Below are positions 35,134 through 45,791 of a stretch of 64,000 bases of DNA, piece after piece; the first letter of the stretch is position 1, and each line of letters starts with the position of its first letter. The stretch is taken from contig NW_017893436.1 in the NCBI RefSeq assembly GCF_001540865.1, positions 1 through 64,000 of the forward strand. The letters run 5' to 3'. A program made the translations under genes and the position numbers. The notes under the pieces are model-generated. The model was not told the DNA's origin and searched no databases. It saw only the letters and a list, made by a program, of their open reading frames with translations. Source of the stretch: Ananas comosus (lineage: Eukaryota > Streptophyta > Magnoliopsida > Poales > Bromeliaceae).

Positions 35134-37552
35134 TGTAACACACCACATCCCTCGTAAATTGTGCCGAGTTCCGTTGAAACGGGCGGAATGCAGAATGAAA
35201 CGAGTTAGAGTAGACCCTAAGTGCATTAGAGTCCATAAATGAAGCAAAAAGGGACCCGAGAAAGCAAATCTGAAAATCTGGCTAAGTCTCAGATTTTGAG
35301 CTCTCGGGGACCGGTCCGTGAAGGAGAGACCGGTCCCCGTACGCATAGCCTGCCAGGAATCCTGAGGCAACCGGTCCCTGGCAGTGAGACCGGTCCTCGG
35401 GAGACTGGTCCCTGAAGGAGAGACCGGTTCCTCGCTGCGCAGCCAGCCAAAAAACTTGAAAATTTGGCTAAGTCCTGGAAAACCCACGTTCGGGAACCGG
35501 TCCCTGGTCGGGGAGACCGGTCCCCGACAGTGAAAAACGCCCAGTCTGGGCAGTGCACTATGAAACAAGTGGAGGGGCTTAAGTGCAATTGTCACAACAT
35601 GTTATATGGCCATCCCCTTCACTCTCACAACCATTTCTCTCATCTCTCATTTTCTCTTTTTCTAACCCTAGAGCTTGGAGAAAAAGGAGAAGAAGATAGT
35701 GGAGGGATATTTGGAGGTTTTGGAGTTTCTAGAAGCTCTCCAACAAGAGGATCTTGGTGGGGCTTGGACTAGAGGTAAGTTTTGTAAGGTTTTCCTCTAG
35801 GGTTTGGATTTTGGTTTAGGGATTTGGAGCTTTGTGCTCCTTAGAGGCTTTATAGGCTCTTTTGAGCCATGAATACCATGGTACCCATAAGAGCTTAAGG
35901 TGCTCTCATGGTGAACACTTGGGGGCTAGGATAGATGCCCTAGGGATGGTTCTAAAGGCTTGGAAACCTTATTAGAAAGCTTCCTAGGTGATTCTAAGCT
36001 AGTATTTGCTTAGGGTTGAGATCAATCTAGGAGTTGAGCCAAAATGACATTGTTAGGGCTTGAAAATTGGGGCTTTTGCCCTAGAATTTTTCGGGGACGA
36101 ATTGACCCCGTAGAAACCTAATTGGGGGTGCCCTAAATGCGTGGGACAACTCCGTTTAACGTTACGAAAATGTTAGAGTATAGTTCATGTGCAAAAGGCC
36201 TAATATGGCACTATTTTTGTTATAGGGCGTGGAATCGGTTTTCGTAAAGTTCGGGAGTCATCACATTCTACACCCACACGATCATTAGAGGTGGGGGGTA
36301 CACGCCGGAATCGTTGGATTCCTTTCTATGTTTGTTTCACTTTTGTTGAGCATTTTGTTATATAACCATTCATGCATAGTAGGGTAATCTTACATGTGAC
36401 TAGAGGTTAGAATTTCAATATTGTGCTTCTAATGTAGATGAACATAGTGATTGAAGAAGAATCGAAATGGACATGTATGATTGAACCCGAGAGATGTGTG
36501 AATGTGGGACTTGGACTTGACCATAGTAAACAAAGGTGACATTGACTATAGAGACAAGATTGGCATTAACAAAAATGACTAGAAAGTGACATGAACAAAT
36601 AGGTAGAAAATCTATCATAAAAGTGGCATTGTGACTAGTGGTTATGTATCCTCAACTTGAGAATTGGATCGAGGCTCACGTGGACTTAGGCTTGAGGGAG
36701 GTCGCTCCTCCTCAAGTGGTGTACTTCGAAGTGTAGACACCACCGTGGAAGAACCCCGTTGACGATCCCTCGGGTGGTTGTGCTTAAAGCCTCCCCCGGT
36801 AGACGGGGGATGGATTGGTGAGCTATTGGGGTTAACAAAGTTAACCGGTAAGATTGGGTACAGAAAGATAGAGTAATGAAAAAGAACATGCATGGATGCA
36901 TACTATATATTGTTGAATACATATATCCACTGATATTCTTTTGCAGGCAAGTATTAGATGCATTAGTACTGGTTACTTTTCCTTCCTTGAAATACTTATG
37001 CCTGGATAGACCTAATAGGTAAGTCGGCGAGGTCGGATGCCGAGCCCACTGGGAACTTCGTTTAGTTCTCACACCACTAACCCTACAGGTCCTAGCACGA
37101 GCGGGGCGGCGGAGGACCGAGGCAAGGGTATAGCGCCGTAGGTAGCGGCCACCGGGATTTTCCTATTTTGTAGCCATTTCCCTTTTGGTATACATATATC
37201 AACTTTATTTTGTTGATTTAGAGATGTAAAGTTGTAAACAAGCATGTAATTTGGTGGATGGCTAAATGTAAAAAGAAATGATGAATGAATGGAAAAGAAT
37301 GTAATAGTTAATTTACTTGTATTTGGTTCAAATGCAATCAAGTACCTTGTATGTTGTATGATGTAGCTTAGAGCTTTCGCTTCCGTTGTTGCTTGTCCTC
37401 GTGCAAGCCTTGTATTATATATGCAAATCTCTTGTTGATTGCTTATTCATACATGTTGTTAGAGCCTTGGGTGGACAGGGGAGGCTCTGTCCGTTCGGCG
37501 TCTGTTGACGTGACCCGAACCCGATCAAATTGGCGGGGATTGGGGCGTGACA
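35134..37552 (+). repeat. 3' LTR of gypsy1
   Basis: It matches the 5' LTR over its whole length with scattered substitutions and few small indels. The palindrome array is at 35,300-35,530 with about seven ACCGGT cores. It is followed by TGAAT, the TSD. Confidence 0.92.
35300..35530. repeat. GGGACCGGTCCC palindrome array, gypsy1 3' LTR
   Basis: About seven ACCGGT cores and one ACTGGT variant. Positions that are ACCAGT in the 5' LTR (27,585 and 27,797) are ACCGGT here, so the LTR copies differ by C/T-type changes at CpG within the motif. Confidence 0.85.
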
Positions 37553-38964
37553 TGAATACATGTTCATCAAGTACATAGCTCTCGAAGTCCTCACCTACAT
37601 TAATCTCTCTCAAATACATAGGTGTGCTAATGCAAAAGGAAAGCTATTACTCTACCAATAATCCTCACTGGTCGGGCGCGATGCCCTTGCCGTGGTCCTC
37701 ACCTGGCAAACCTGTACCTAGCCCTAGAAATAGAGTGGGGTGAGAACTATCTTCCATAGTTCCCAGTGGGGTCGGCCGCCGACTCCGCTGATCTCCCCAC
37801 TAGGTCCAAGTTGGCACAAGTAACTACGAAATAGATAGATATATATCAAAGCTGTAAAGACATAATAGGAAAACTATGCTACTATGCCCATAATCATGTG
37901 AAATGAATGCATGCATCATTTAATAAAAGTTTACTATCATGCTAACAAGTTCGATCCATGTTCGACAAGCAATGTTCGATGACAATTTTAACTTTTCATT
38001 TACCCAATCTGTGGCGAAACCCTTGGGTTCGCCTACGCCTCACATATCCATCCCATAGGGTAAGGAGACTCCATGTGTCCCCGAACCCGGGATTGTCTGC
38101 GGACATCCACTCTGTCCTAATCGCCCGACACTCCGGAGTACTCGACGATAATCCTCTCTATATGAGGATATGGACGGCTTTACAATCCCGAATAAAAGAC
38201 CGTGAGCTTGATCTATCCTCTCCACTTGAGGATACCCTACGAACTAGGGCCAACATTCTCTCGGAACTCATCTATTCCGACAATCATGCATAATTACTTA
38301 GCTATACTAAGTTCATTGTTCACAAGTCATTTACTAGGGAATCCACCTATCCCTAAGTTCATGAACCTCTAGTGTCAAATACACTACATAATGCCACTCG
38401 TTCTGTTCTTTAAACATTTAGATGCCACTCTCTATATCACTAAATAACCATCGAGTTCATCTCTTTCCTTTAGCACTATAGGATCCATGTTCCCACCCAA
38501 TCCTTGTCTATCCATTTCACCAAGTATTCCATGCACACTAGGTTAAAATTTAGAAGCATAAGGAAAAGGTACTACCATGCAATCGTACAATGCAACATGC
38601 AAGAGATGAAAATCATGTATTTCTAAGACATAATAGAGAGTTCGGTTGCTTCGGGATGACACCCCCCCTGAAAGTTTTGAGGAGCCCAAGGATCTATCTA
38701 GATTGTATCTATCACCTAGAGGGGGGGTGAATAGGTGTAACGGCCAAAAATCACAAATCTCGATGCAATAAAAATAAATGCGGAAAATAAAAAGCATACC
38801 GAGATTTACGTGGGAAAACTCCAACTTGGAGAAAAACCCACGGGACCAACACGCGAAAAAACAATTCACTAAGAGAAAAGATTACAAGGTGATTACCGAC
38901 TCCACGGACTTAACCTCTCTTAACCTCCTATGAATCTTCGCGCTACCCTCCGGGTTGTCCACGC

Positions 38965-39105
38965 CCTCACGTCCGAATCCACGAACGCCTCCACTTCGAA
39001 TCCACGAAGCTTCAATCACGCCGAATCCACGACGCCACTCGAATCCACGAGCCCACGATCCGAATCCACGAACCGCCGTCAAATACGCCGAATCCACGAC
39101 GCCAC
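38965..39105. repeat. CGAATCCACGA array in copia2 3' LTR
   Basis: The sequence GAATCCACGA recurs about six times in 140 bases with irregular spacing. The same array is at 43,785-43,925 in the 5' LTR. The short open frames across it are by-products. Confidence 0.85.
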
Positions 39106-39399
39106 CATGAAGAATATCATGAATATGGTGATCCTTCGCTTTGGAGTATCGTAGAAAACCAGGGAATAGAACTCCAAGCGAAGCGGAGATCAAATCGACA
39201 TATTAATATCAAATTTCAATATCTCGATTTGATCTAAAAGAGGCTTTTTGTAGAAAATAGGTTTTTGATGAAATCCGAGCCTCTAGGGTTTCTCAAATAT
39301 GTATTTTCGTGATGCTTAATCAGTTAGAGAACCCCTATAGCTTATTTATAGACTTTAGAATCAAAACAGAGTAGGATTAGAAAGTTTCTTTCCAAAATC

Positions 39400-39610
39400 A
39401 GCACCTTGTACCGGAACAAGGAAAGCTGTCCAGGGTACACCATGACGGAAGATTTTTCTGCGAAGCTCCTGTACCCTGGATAGCTTCAGCTTGTTCCGGA
39501 ACAGGGCTTGTACCGGTACAGCATGAAGCTTGTACCGGAACAACCATCAAACTTTCTGCGCAACGTTGATGGCTGTACCCTGGACAGAAAACCCTTGTAC
39601 CGGTACAGCA
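39400..39610. repeat. GTACCGG(T/A)AC palindrome cluster in copia2 3' LTR
   Basis: TTGTACCGGTACAG and TTGTACCGGAACA alternate with GTACCCTGGA variants, about six to eight units. The 5' LTR has a similar cluster at 44,215-44,335, with different spacing. Confidence 0.8.
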
Positions 39611-39892
39611 ATGCAATTTTCGCTGAAAATGCATTGTTTCGGGTTTTACAAACTCTTAGAAACTTTCTAATCAATTACAACTTGAAAATATGATTCTAAG
39701 ATCTATAAATAAGTATGAATCACCATAAACAAGATTTAAAACTTACCTACGCATCGTGATTCAAGTTTTGCGTGTTTTGCGTCCTTTCCGATTCTTCGAA
39801 GTCTTGGATTCTTCGATCTTCAATACTCCGCTCCGAACTTCTTCAAGACTCCGACTCGACCCACGAAACTTGCCAACACATAGGACCTAACA

Positions 39893-41450
39893 ATCTCCCC
39901 CTTTGGCAATTTCGTGACAAAACACACACAAACTCACAAATTACAATTTAAAGAAAAAACGAAGTTCAATGTCATCACCAAAACATCGAACCCCTCGCGT
40001 GTAATCCAAATACAATTTGAAACTCAAAATTACATCAAAACTCCTAAAACAGACTCTATGACTTAGACGCAACTAGGAGTCTTGAAGTCTTGATTTCCTG
40101 CAAACCAATTCATTCAAAAAATAATTAGCACTAAATTCTTATACCTTCTCCCCCTTTGTTCTTCACATCTCGATCACATCTCCCCCTTTGTTCTTGAACT
40201 CATCATCCTCTGCTTAGTTCATTGCCTGTTCATCCATGCTCTCCCCCTTTATCTACGCTCTCCCCCTTTTTGTCAAAAATTGCCAAAAGAAAGCAAATAA
40301 AGAGAGAAAACATACTAGAAAAGCATAAGCGTAATCAAGTCATAGTTACAGGCCTAAAACAAAAAACAAGCAGAACTGAAACTAAAACATCATCCTAAAA
40401 TGCAAATGCAGTGAAAGAGAGAGACTAAGCTCGACGAACGATCTCAGATTTCGAAAAATTTGCTTTAAAAATCCATCAAATTAAATTAATTTCAAATAAA
40501 TTAAGGCTTTTACTCCAAGAATCATTATAATGACAATAAGATATTATAAAATTTCAAAATACATCAAAACATCAAAATTTCATTATCAAAAATAATTTAA
40601 TGATTCAAAACCATCAAGATGTAAGTTGATGAAAAATGATTTTTAGAAATTCAACAAAAATTGACACCAATTTGTCGTAACACGTTCAAAATAGAGATTT
40701 AACTAATATGATACCGGGGGTGGCTCTTTGAGCATCTTTTTCAAACTAGCACCTTATTACTCCGAAAATTCTAAAATATTTATTTTTTTTCAACCTTTTT
40801 CGGCTTTTTCAATTAAATTCCATGTGGTAGCTTCACACACTTGCCGGACGACCGGGGTGGTAGCTCTTTCCTACATGTGGTGGTAGTTTTCACACTCCTT
40901 TTAGGATGTAACTCTTTCCACATCTTTTACATATAGGAGTTTCTTTTTCCCTTTTTTTTTTATTTTTAAACAATTTCAAACTCCCCCTAAATTAGACAAT
41001 CTCACAATTGAAAATAATTTTGACGAATTTTAGTCAATTAGAGAATATCCATTCATCATATCCAACACTCACAACCAAGATGAATTAATCACCAAAAAAT
41101 CAAATTTGATTTCAAAATTTTGATGAATTTATGCAATAAGAAATCATATAATAAATTATCGTCAAAATAATAAATAGTGGAGTAAAGACGATAATTAATA
41201 TGAATTTAACTTAATATGATTGTGAAGATTAATACCGTTTAAACAACTTTTTTAAAAAAAAACTTCTCTTCTCAAAATAATGATTCTCAATCATCTCCTT
41301 TCTCAAAAATTTGAATCCCCAAATACCTTTCCTCAAAAAGATTTTTAATCAAACAAAATTCAAAGCACCAAGACATCATAAACATGTAATGCAATGAATA
41401 AAATTAGGCAACAAGCACCTATCAAAGCATTACACTAAAGATCAAAATGA
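39893..41450 (-). other. Non-coding interior of copia2 in place of pol
   Basis: The stretch starts with a polypurine tract (AAAGGGGGAGAT on the minus strand, 39,893-39,906) and several more GGGGGAGA runs at 40,150-40,270. The rest is AT-rich. I see no open frame and no trace of protease, integrase or RT. Confidence 0.8.
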
Positions 41451-43448
41451 CTAAGACGAGGAGCAAGGAAAGATATCACCTTTCCGGATCCAAACTTGTC
41501 GGATCTTAGGTTTTCTCGGCTTGTCGACGTTTGGTGCCGTTTGCTTAGATTTTAGATCAATCGTTGGTGTTTTCTTCGCTTGAGGCTTAGATAGAACTTG
41601 GCGTTTAGGCTTAGGAATCCGATTCTCTTGAGGTCCTCGACTAATTGGATTTTCCTTTTGATTCCTCGGGGGAAGTCGAGTTGTAGACGATGTCAATTGA
41701 GGTTTTGAGAGTGTTGATCGATGTGTAGACATTGCCAATTGTTTCTTCTTATCTTTCACGAGGCAATTCCTTTTGATGTGACCGTTAACTCCACATCGAT
41801 GACACACTTTGCCTTTTAAAGTTGTTGAGACTTTAGATGTTGCCGTTTGATCCTTCTCAACATATGTCCGTTCATATCCAAGGCCTAGCTTGTTCGTTTG
41901 ACCCAATCCGAGCATATGGTCCAATTTCTTTGATCCGGAAGAAAAACGTTGAATGTCGGATTGAAGTTGACGAACTTGATAGGTCAAAGACTTGTTGGAT
42001 GTGTTTGATTCCTCGAATTGTTGCTCCAAAAATCCAATCTTGTCGTTAGAAGATTTGATCGTTGATTCCGCTTCTTTGAGCTTCCCGAGGAGGTCCGAAT
42101 TCGTTTTTAAAATTGATTCCCTTTCCTCCTCGAGAGCTTTGTTCGTGGTTTTCAAGTTGTTGTTATCCTCTTCAAGATTCAACATACGACGCCTCAACTT
42201 CTTATTTAATTTAGCCATCTTCTTTGATTCAATAAGAAGTAGGTTGTAAGCTTCCGCTATATCTTCGTCGTTCGAATCCTCCCCGCTTTCGCCGTTGTCG
42301 CTCGATGAATCATGCGAGGAAAGAGATACATTAGAATTAGTAGTGATAGAGGATAAACACACAACATTCGACGAAGGTGTATTAGCAAATAAGGCAATTT
42401 GATCATTCTTCTCTTCGTCACTTGACGATGATTCACTTGATGTCGAATCATCCCACGTCTTTGCTTGCATAGCCTTTTGTTTATACGTCTTCTTTGAAGG
42501 ACAATCCGTCGCAATGTGACCGTAGCCTTTGCACTTGAAGCATTGGATCTCTCCTTCAAAGACATCCTTTTCTTTCGAAGCCTTTGCACGCTTCTTCTCC
42601 TTAGATGTATACGATGAAGATTTAGACGATGAGGCCTTGTCCGATCTATTCTTCTTTCGAAAATTCCGGCGAAATTTCTTCGTGAGGAGCGCTAATTGAC
42701 GTTCAAAATCGGCAAGAGATAAATCGTCGTCGGAACTCGAGTCTTCGTCTTTCTCTTTTGTCGATTTCAATGCAACCCCTGTGCTTTTAGAGAAAGACTT
42801 GGAAGAAGATTGATTAGTAGGAAAAGTCATCTCATACGTTTGCAAAGCTCCTACTAATTCTTCTACTTTCATCTCGTCCGGATGTTTGACCGTTTCGATC
42901 GCGGCTACTTTAGCCCGAAAACGTTCCGGAAGAGTTCGAAGAATTTTTCTAACTATTTTAGCATCCGGGATTTTCTCTCCCAAGTTAGCGCATGTATTGA
43001 CCACGTCTTGTAGACGCGTATAGTACTCGGTAAAGGTCTCATTTTCATCCATCGAAATTGAATCGAACTTGCTAGTTAGCATTTGCAATTTTTGGACCTT
43101 TACTAAGCTTGTTCCTTCATGCGTAACTTGTAGAGTATCCCAAATTTCTTTTGCCGTTTCGCATGCCGAAACACGAGTAAACTCCGTTTGAGACAATGCA
43201 TTAAATAAAGAGTTTATGCCCTTGCCGTTAAACGAAGATGACTCGTTTTCTTCTTTCGTCCACTTGTTCCGTGGTTTTGGCTTTTCAACATTATCGACCT
43301 TTTCTATCGGATGTTTCCACCCAAATTCAATAGATTGCCAAACTCGCTCATGGATAGCAATTAGAAAAGCTCTCATGCGAACTTTCCAATAGGCATAATT
43401 CGTGCCGTCGAAGAGCGGAGGTCGATTAATGTTACCACCTTCGGCCAT
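41451..43448 (-). CDS. Intact copia Gag polyprotein, 665 residues (copia2)
   Basis: This Gag would form virus-like particles in the cytoplasm. The start at 43,448 lies 25 bases inside the primer site, as usual, giving MAEGGNINRPPLFDGTNYAY. Residues ~10-210 are the UBN2/DUF4219-type capsid region, with WKVRMRAFL, AKEIWDTL and IVRKILRTLP. A serine/acidic linker follows, then a first zinc knuckle at ~300-315 (CFKCKGYGHIATDC, all ligands present), a long coiled coil at ~390-520, and a second knuckle at ~546-560 (CHRCGVNGHIKRNC). The C-terminus is basic and ends DIFPCSSS. In autonomous relatives gag continues into protease; here the frame stops and pol is missing. The uninterrupted frame among dead neighbours suggests recent or selected activity, with pol supplied in trans (inference). 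Confidence 0.9.
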   Translation of the reverse strand: MAEGGNINRPPLFDGTNYAYWKVRMRAFLIAIHERVWQSIEFGWKHPIEKVDNVEKPKPRNKWTKEENESSSFNGKGINSLFNALSQTEFTRVSACETAKEIWDTLQVTHEGTSLVKVQKLQMLTSKFDSISMDENETFTEYYTRLQDVVNTCANLGEKIPDAKIVRKILRTLPERFRAKVAAIETVKHPDEMKVEELVGALQTYEMTFPTNQSSSKSFSKSTGVALKSTKEKDEDSSSDDDLSLADFERQLALLTKKFRRNFRKKNRSDKASSSKSSSYTSKEKKRAKASKEKDVFEGEIQCFKCKGYGHIATDCPSKKTYKQKAMQAKTWDDSTSSESSSSDEEKNDQIALFANTPSSNVVCLSSITTNSNVSLSSHDSSSDNGESGEDSNDEDIAEAYNLLLIESKKMAKLNKKLRRRMLNLEEDNNNLKTTNKALEEERESILKTNSDLLGKLKEAESTIKSSNDKIGFLEQQFEESNTSNKSLTYQVRQLQSDIQRFSSGSKKLDHMLGLGQTNKLGLGYERTYVEKDQTATSKVSTTLKGKVCHRCGVNGHIKRNCLVKDKKKQLAMSTHRSTLSKPQLTSSTTRLPPRNQKENPISRGPQENRIPKPKRQVLSKPQAKKTPTIDLKSKQTAPNVDKPRKPKIRQVWIRKGDIFPCSSS

Positions 43449-43472
43449 TAGATAACAATTTATCTAGATCCC

Positions 43473-43484
43473 GCTCTGATACCA
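43473..43484 (-). other. Primer-binding site of copia2 (tRNA-iMet)
   Basis: GCTCTGATACCA on the plus strand is TGGTATCAGAGC on the element strand. It is two bases from the 5' LTR end. Confidence 0.92.
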
Positions 43485-43486
43485 AT

Positions 43487-44600
43487 TGAAAGTTTTGAGG
43501 AGCCCAAGGATCTATCTAGATTGTATCTATCACCTAGAGGGGGGTGAATAGGTGTAACGGCCAAAAACCACAAATCTCGATGCAATAAAAATAAATGCGG
43601 AAAATAAAAAGCACACCGAGATTTACGTGGGAAAACTCCAACTTGGAGAAAAACCCACGGGACCAACACGCGAAAAAATAATTCACTAAGAGAAAAGATT
43701 ACAAGGTGATTACCGACTCCACGGACTCAACCTCTCTTAACCTCCTATGAATCTTCGCGCTACCCTCCGGGTTGTCCACGCCCTCACGTCCGAATCCACG
43801 AACGCCTCCACTTCGAATCCACGAAGCTTCAATCACGCCGAATCCACGACGCCACTCGAATCCACGAGCCCACGATCCGAATCCACGAACCGCCGTCAAA
43901 TACGCCGAATCCACGACGCCGTCATGAAGAGCATCATGATTATGGTGATCCTTCGCTTAGGAGTATCGTAGAAAACCAAGAAAGAAACTCCAAGCGAAGC
44001 GGAGATCAAATCGGCATATAGATATCAAATTACAATATTCCGATTTGACCTAAAAGAGGCTAATATGTAGAAAATAGGTTTTAGATGAAATCCAAGCCTC
44101 TAGGGTTTCTCAAACATGTATTCTTATGATGCTTGATCTGTTAGAGAAGCCCAATAGCTTATTTATAGACTTTAGAATCAATCGGAGTCGAATTAGAAAG
44201 TTTTCACGGTTTTACACTGTGTACCGGTACACGAAAGGCTGTCACCGGTTACACAAGGACGGAACAGAAATACGAAGCCAAGTCAGTGGCTGTACCGGTA
44301 CGCGCTTGATTGCTGTACCGGTACACAATGCAATTTTTCGTGTTTTGCATCGTTTCAGGTTCCGCACTTGTCCAAAGCACTTTCTAATTAACCAAACTTT
44401 GATTAAATGATTCTAATGCCTATAATTAAGTATGAATCACCATAACATGAGTTAAAACTTTACCTGACCATCGTGATTCACGTCGTGAGGTATTTTCTGA
44501 TTTTTCCGAAATCTTGAATTCTTTGATCTTTGTCAATTCGCTTCGATTCTTCAAGACTCCGACTCACTTCACGAAACTTGCCAATACAAAATCCTTAACA
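43487..44600 (-). repeat. 5' LTR of copia2
   Basis: 1,114 bases, close to the 3' LTR but about 110 bases shorter, the difference falling in the GTACCGGTAC cluster region. It ends next to the TSD CCCCC. Confidence 0.9.
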
Positions 44601-45294
44601 CCCCCACCTTTTGAGGGTACGAAGGTTCTAGAAACGCTTCCCAACGAACGTTACGACGAGGTCTCGGCCTCCTTGGTCCAAAACGGCACTCAATCGGCTA
44701 TATTTCGCCGATAGCGTTTCACCCGCTCGACGAATCGAAAATCCGACTTCGCCCCCGTGTTTAGACACCTATCAATTAGGTTTAGAAGCCACTAAATGAG
44801 ATCAATCTCATTATTTGTCAAAAACCCCCATTTGGGTGCCCTAGGGTTCACATCTTGCAATTTGCACTATAGAACCCTAACTTCTAGCTCTATTCCACCA
44901 TTAATGGTGCTAGATGTCCATTTGACCTTATTTCAAAAATCAAAAACCTAAAAACCCTAAGTTCTACCATTAGGGTTCAAGAGCTTACCTCTAGGTTAGC
45001 TCCAATGGAGAGGAGAGGAAGAGGAAGATGCTCCAAGCCTTCTCTAGCTTGCTCTCCTCTTCTTCTTCTCTTTTCCTTTTTTTCCTTTTCTTTTCATTCT
45101 TCTCCTTCTCTTTTCTTTCTTCTCTTCCTTGAGACAGAGAGGGAGAGCTAAGGGAGAGAGAGTGAGGGGTGAGAGTGGAATTGAGAGATGGAGAGAGAGC
45201 CCTTTATTCTCTATACTCTTTAACCAAGGCATAATTCCAGCCAAGCCCCTCAATTTTTCATTTCTCAAACTGCTCTGCCTGGGCAGATTTCGCG

Positions 45295-45545
45295 CGCACG
45301 GACCGGTCCTTCCCTGCCAGGGACCGGTCCCTAAGGACCTTCCCAATTTCACGCGTACGGGAATCAGTCCCTGCCCGAGAGACTGGTCCCTGGGAGACCG
45401 GTCCTCTCGATGAGGGACTGGTCCCCGAGAACCTTCTGCCTGGTTGCGCTTACGGGAACCGGTCCCTCTGGCCAGGGACCGGTTGCATCAGCTGTCTGCC
45501 GCAACCTCAGTTACGGGGACCGGTCCTTCCCTGCCAGGGACCGGT
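45295..45545. repeat. GGGACCGGTCCC palindrome array, gypsy2 3' LTR
   Basis: About seven ACCGGT cores plus ACTGGT and ATCAGT variants. Pairs such as GACCGGTCC TTCCCTGCCAGGG ACCGGTCC could form hairpins. It lies ~170-430 bases from the LTR start on the minus strand, the same place as in gypsy1. Confidence 0.85.
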
Positions 45546-45721
45546 CCCCGAGAGCAGAATCTGCCAAATGCATATTTTTGCATCTTTGCTCTCGCGGACT
45601 CGACTCCAAAGCACTTTTTGTGTTTTGGACATCTCTAGCTTCTCCGAAGCCTATTCGCTCGACAATTAGTCGATTCTAGACGAAGTATAACTCTCGGATT
45701 TCGAGAATTCACTTCCTTACA

Positions 45722-45737
45722 TCCTCCCCTCCTTAAA
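45722..45737 (-). other. Polypurine tract of gypsy2
   Basis: On the minus strand TTTTAAGGAGGGGAGGA precedes the 3' LTR start TGTAAGGAAG. Confidence 0.8.
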
Positions 45738-45791
45738 AGGAGTTTCGTCCTCGAAACTGATTCAACTTAATTAAAATTCAGTTTCTATACC

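Larger units (their letters stand above)
27416..37552 (+). mobile_element. gypsy1: complete Ty3/gypsy chromovirus (Del/Tekay type) inside gypsy2 LTR
   Basis: The LTRs are 27,416-29,850 and 35,134-37,552 (2,435 and 2,419 bases), each TGTAACA...GGGCGTGACA. The primer site is at 29,858-29,869 and a polypurine tract ends at 35,133. The target was TGAAT: the right flank keeps it at 37,553-37,557, the left flank reads TAAAT, and the empty paralogous site at 51,766 reads AAAATGAATACATG. The LTRs look very similar to each other, suggesting a fairly recent insertion, yet gag-pol carries several stops, a frameshift and a TRIM. Confidence 0.93.
38669..39892 (-). repeat. 3' LTR of copia2
   Basis: 1,224 bases. 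It contains a decamer array (38,965-39,105) and an ACCGGT palindrome cluster (39,400-39,610). The plus-strand end reads TAGGACCTAACA. Confidence 0.9.
38669..44600 (-). mobile_element. copia2: gag-only, non-autonomous Ty1/copia element inside gypsy2 LTR
   Basis: The LTRs are 38,669-39,892 (3') and 43,487-44,600 (5'), read TGTTA...CTTTCA on the minus strand. CCCCC lies on both sides (38,664-38,668 and 44,601-44,605), and the paralogous empty site at 52,517 reads CAGCCCCCACCTTTTG. The primer site is at 43,473-43,484 and the polypurine tract at 39,895-39,906. Between them is one intact gag and 1.5 kb of non-coding DNA; protease, integrase, RT and RNase H are all absent. Confidence 0.92.
27114..45721 (-). 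repeat. 3' LTR of gypsy2 in three pieces
   Basis: Pieces are 27,114-27,415, 37,553-38,668 and 44,606-45,721 (small overlaps are TSDs). They read continuously with the 5' LTR copy at 50,892-53,603, which has no gypsy1 or copia2 in it. The joined length is about 2.5 kb. The 5' copy lacks about 360 bases present here at 37,881-38,240. Confidence 0.9.

Noticed and set aside
36415..37341. Minus-strand frames of 67-128 residues conserved between 28,704-29,639 and 36,415-37,341
   Set aside because: The two sets are the same positions of the two gypsy1 LTRs. Conservation reflects LTR identity and not coding.
38930..39154. 74-residue frame repeated at 43,747-43,971, suggesting a small conserved protein
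   Set aside because: It is present twice only because it lies in the two LTRs of copia2, and it consists of the decamer array.
45295..45545. CRISPR-like array from the repeated ACCGGT units
   Set aside because: Repeats are ~12-base palindromes with irregular spacing inside plant LTRs; a CRISPR array needs longer identical repeats and regular spacers and is not expected in a plant nuclear genome.
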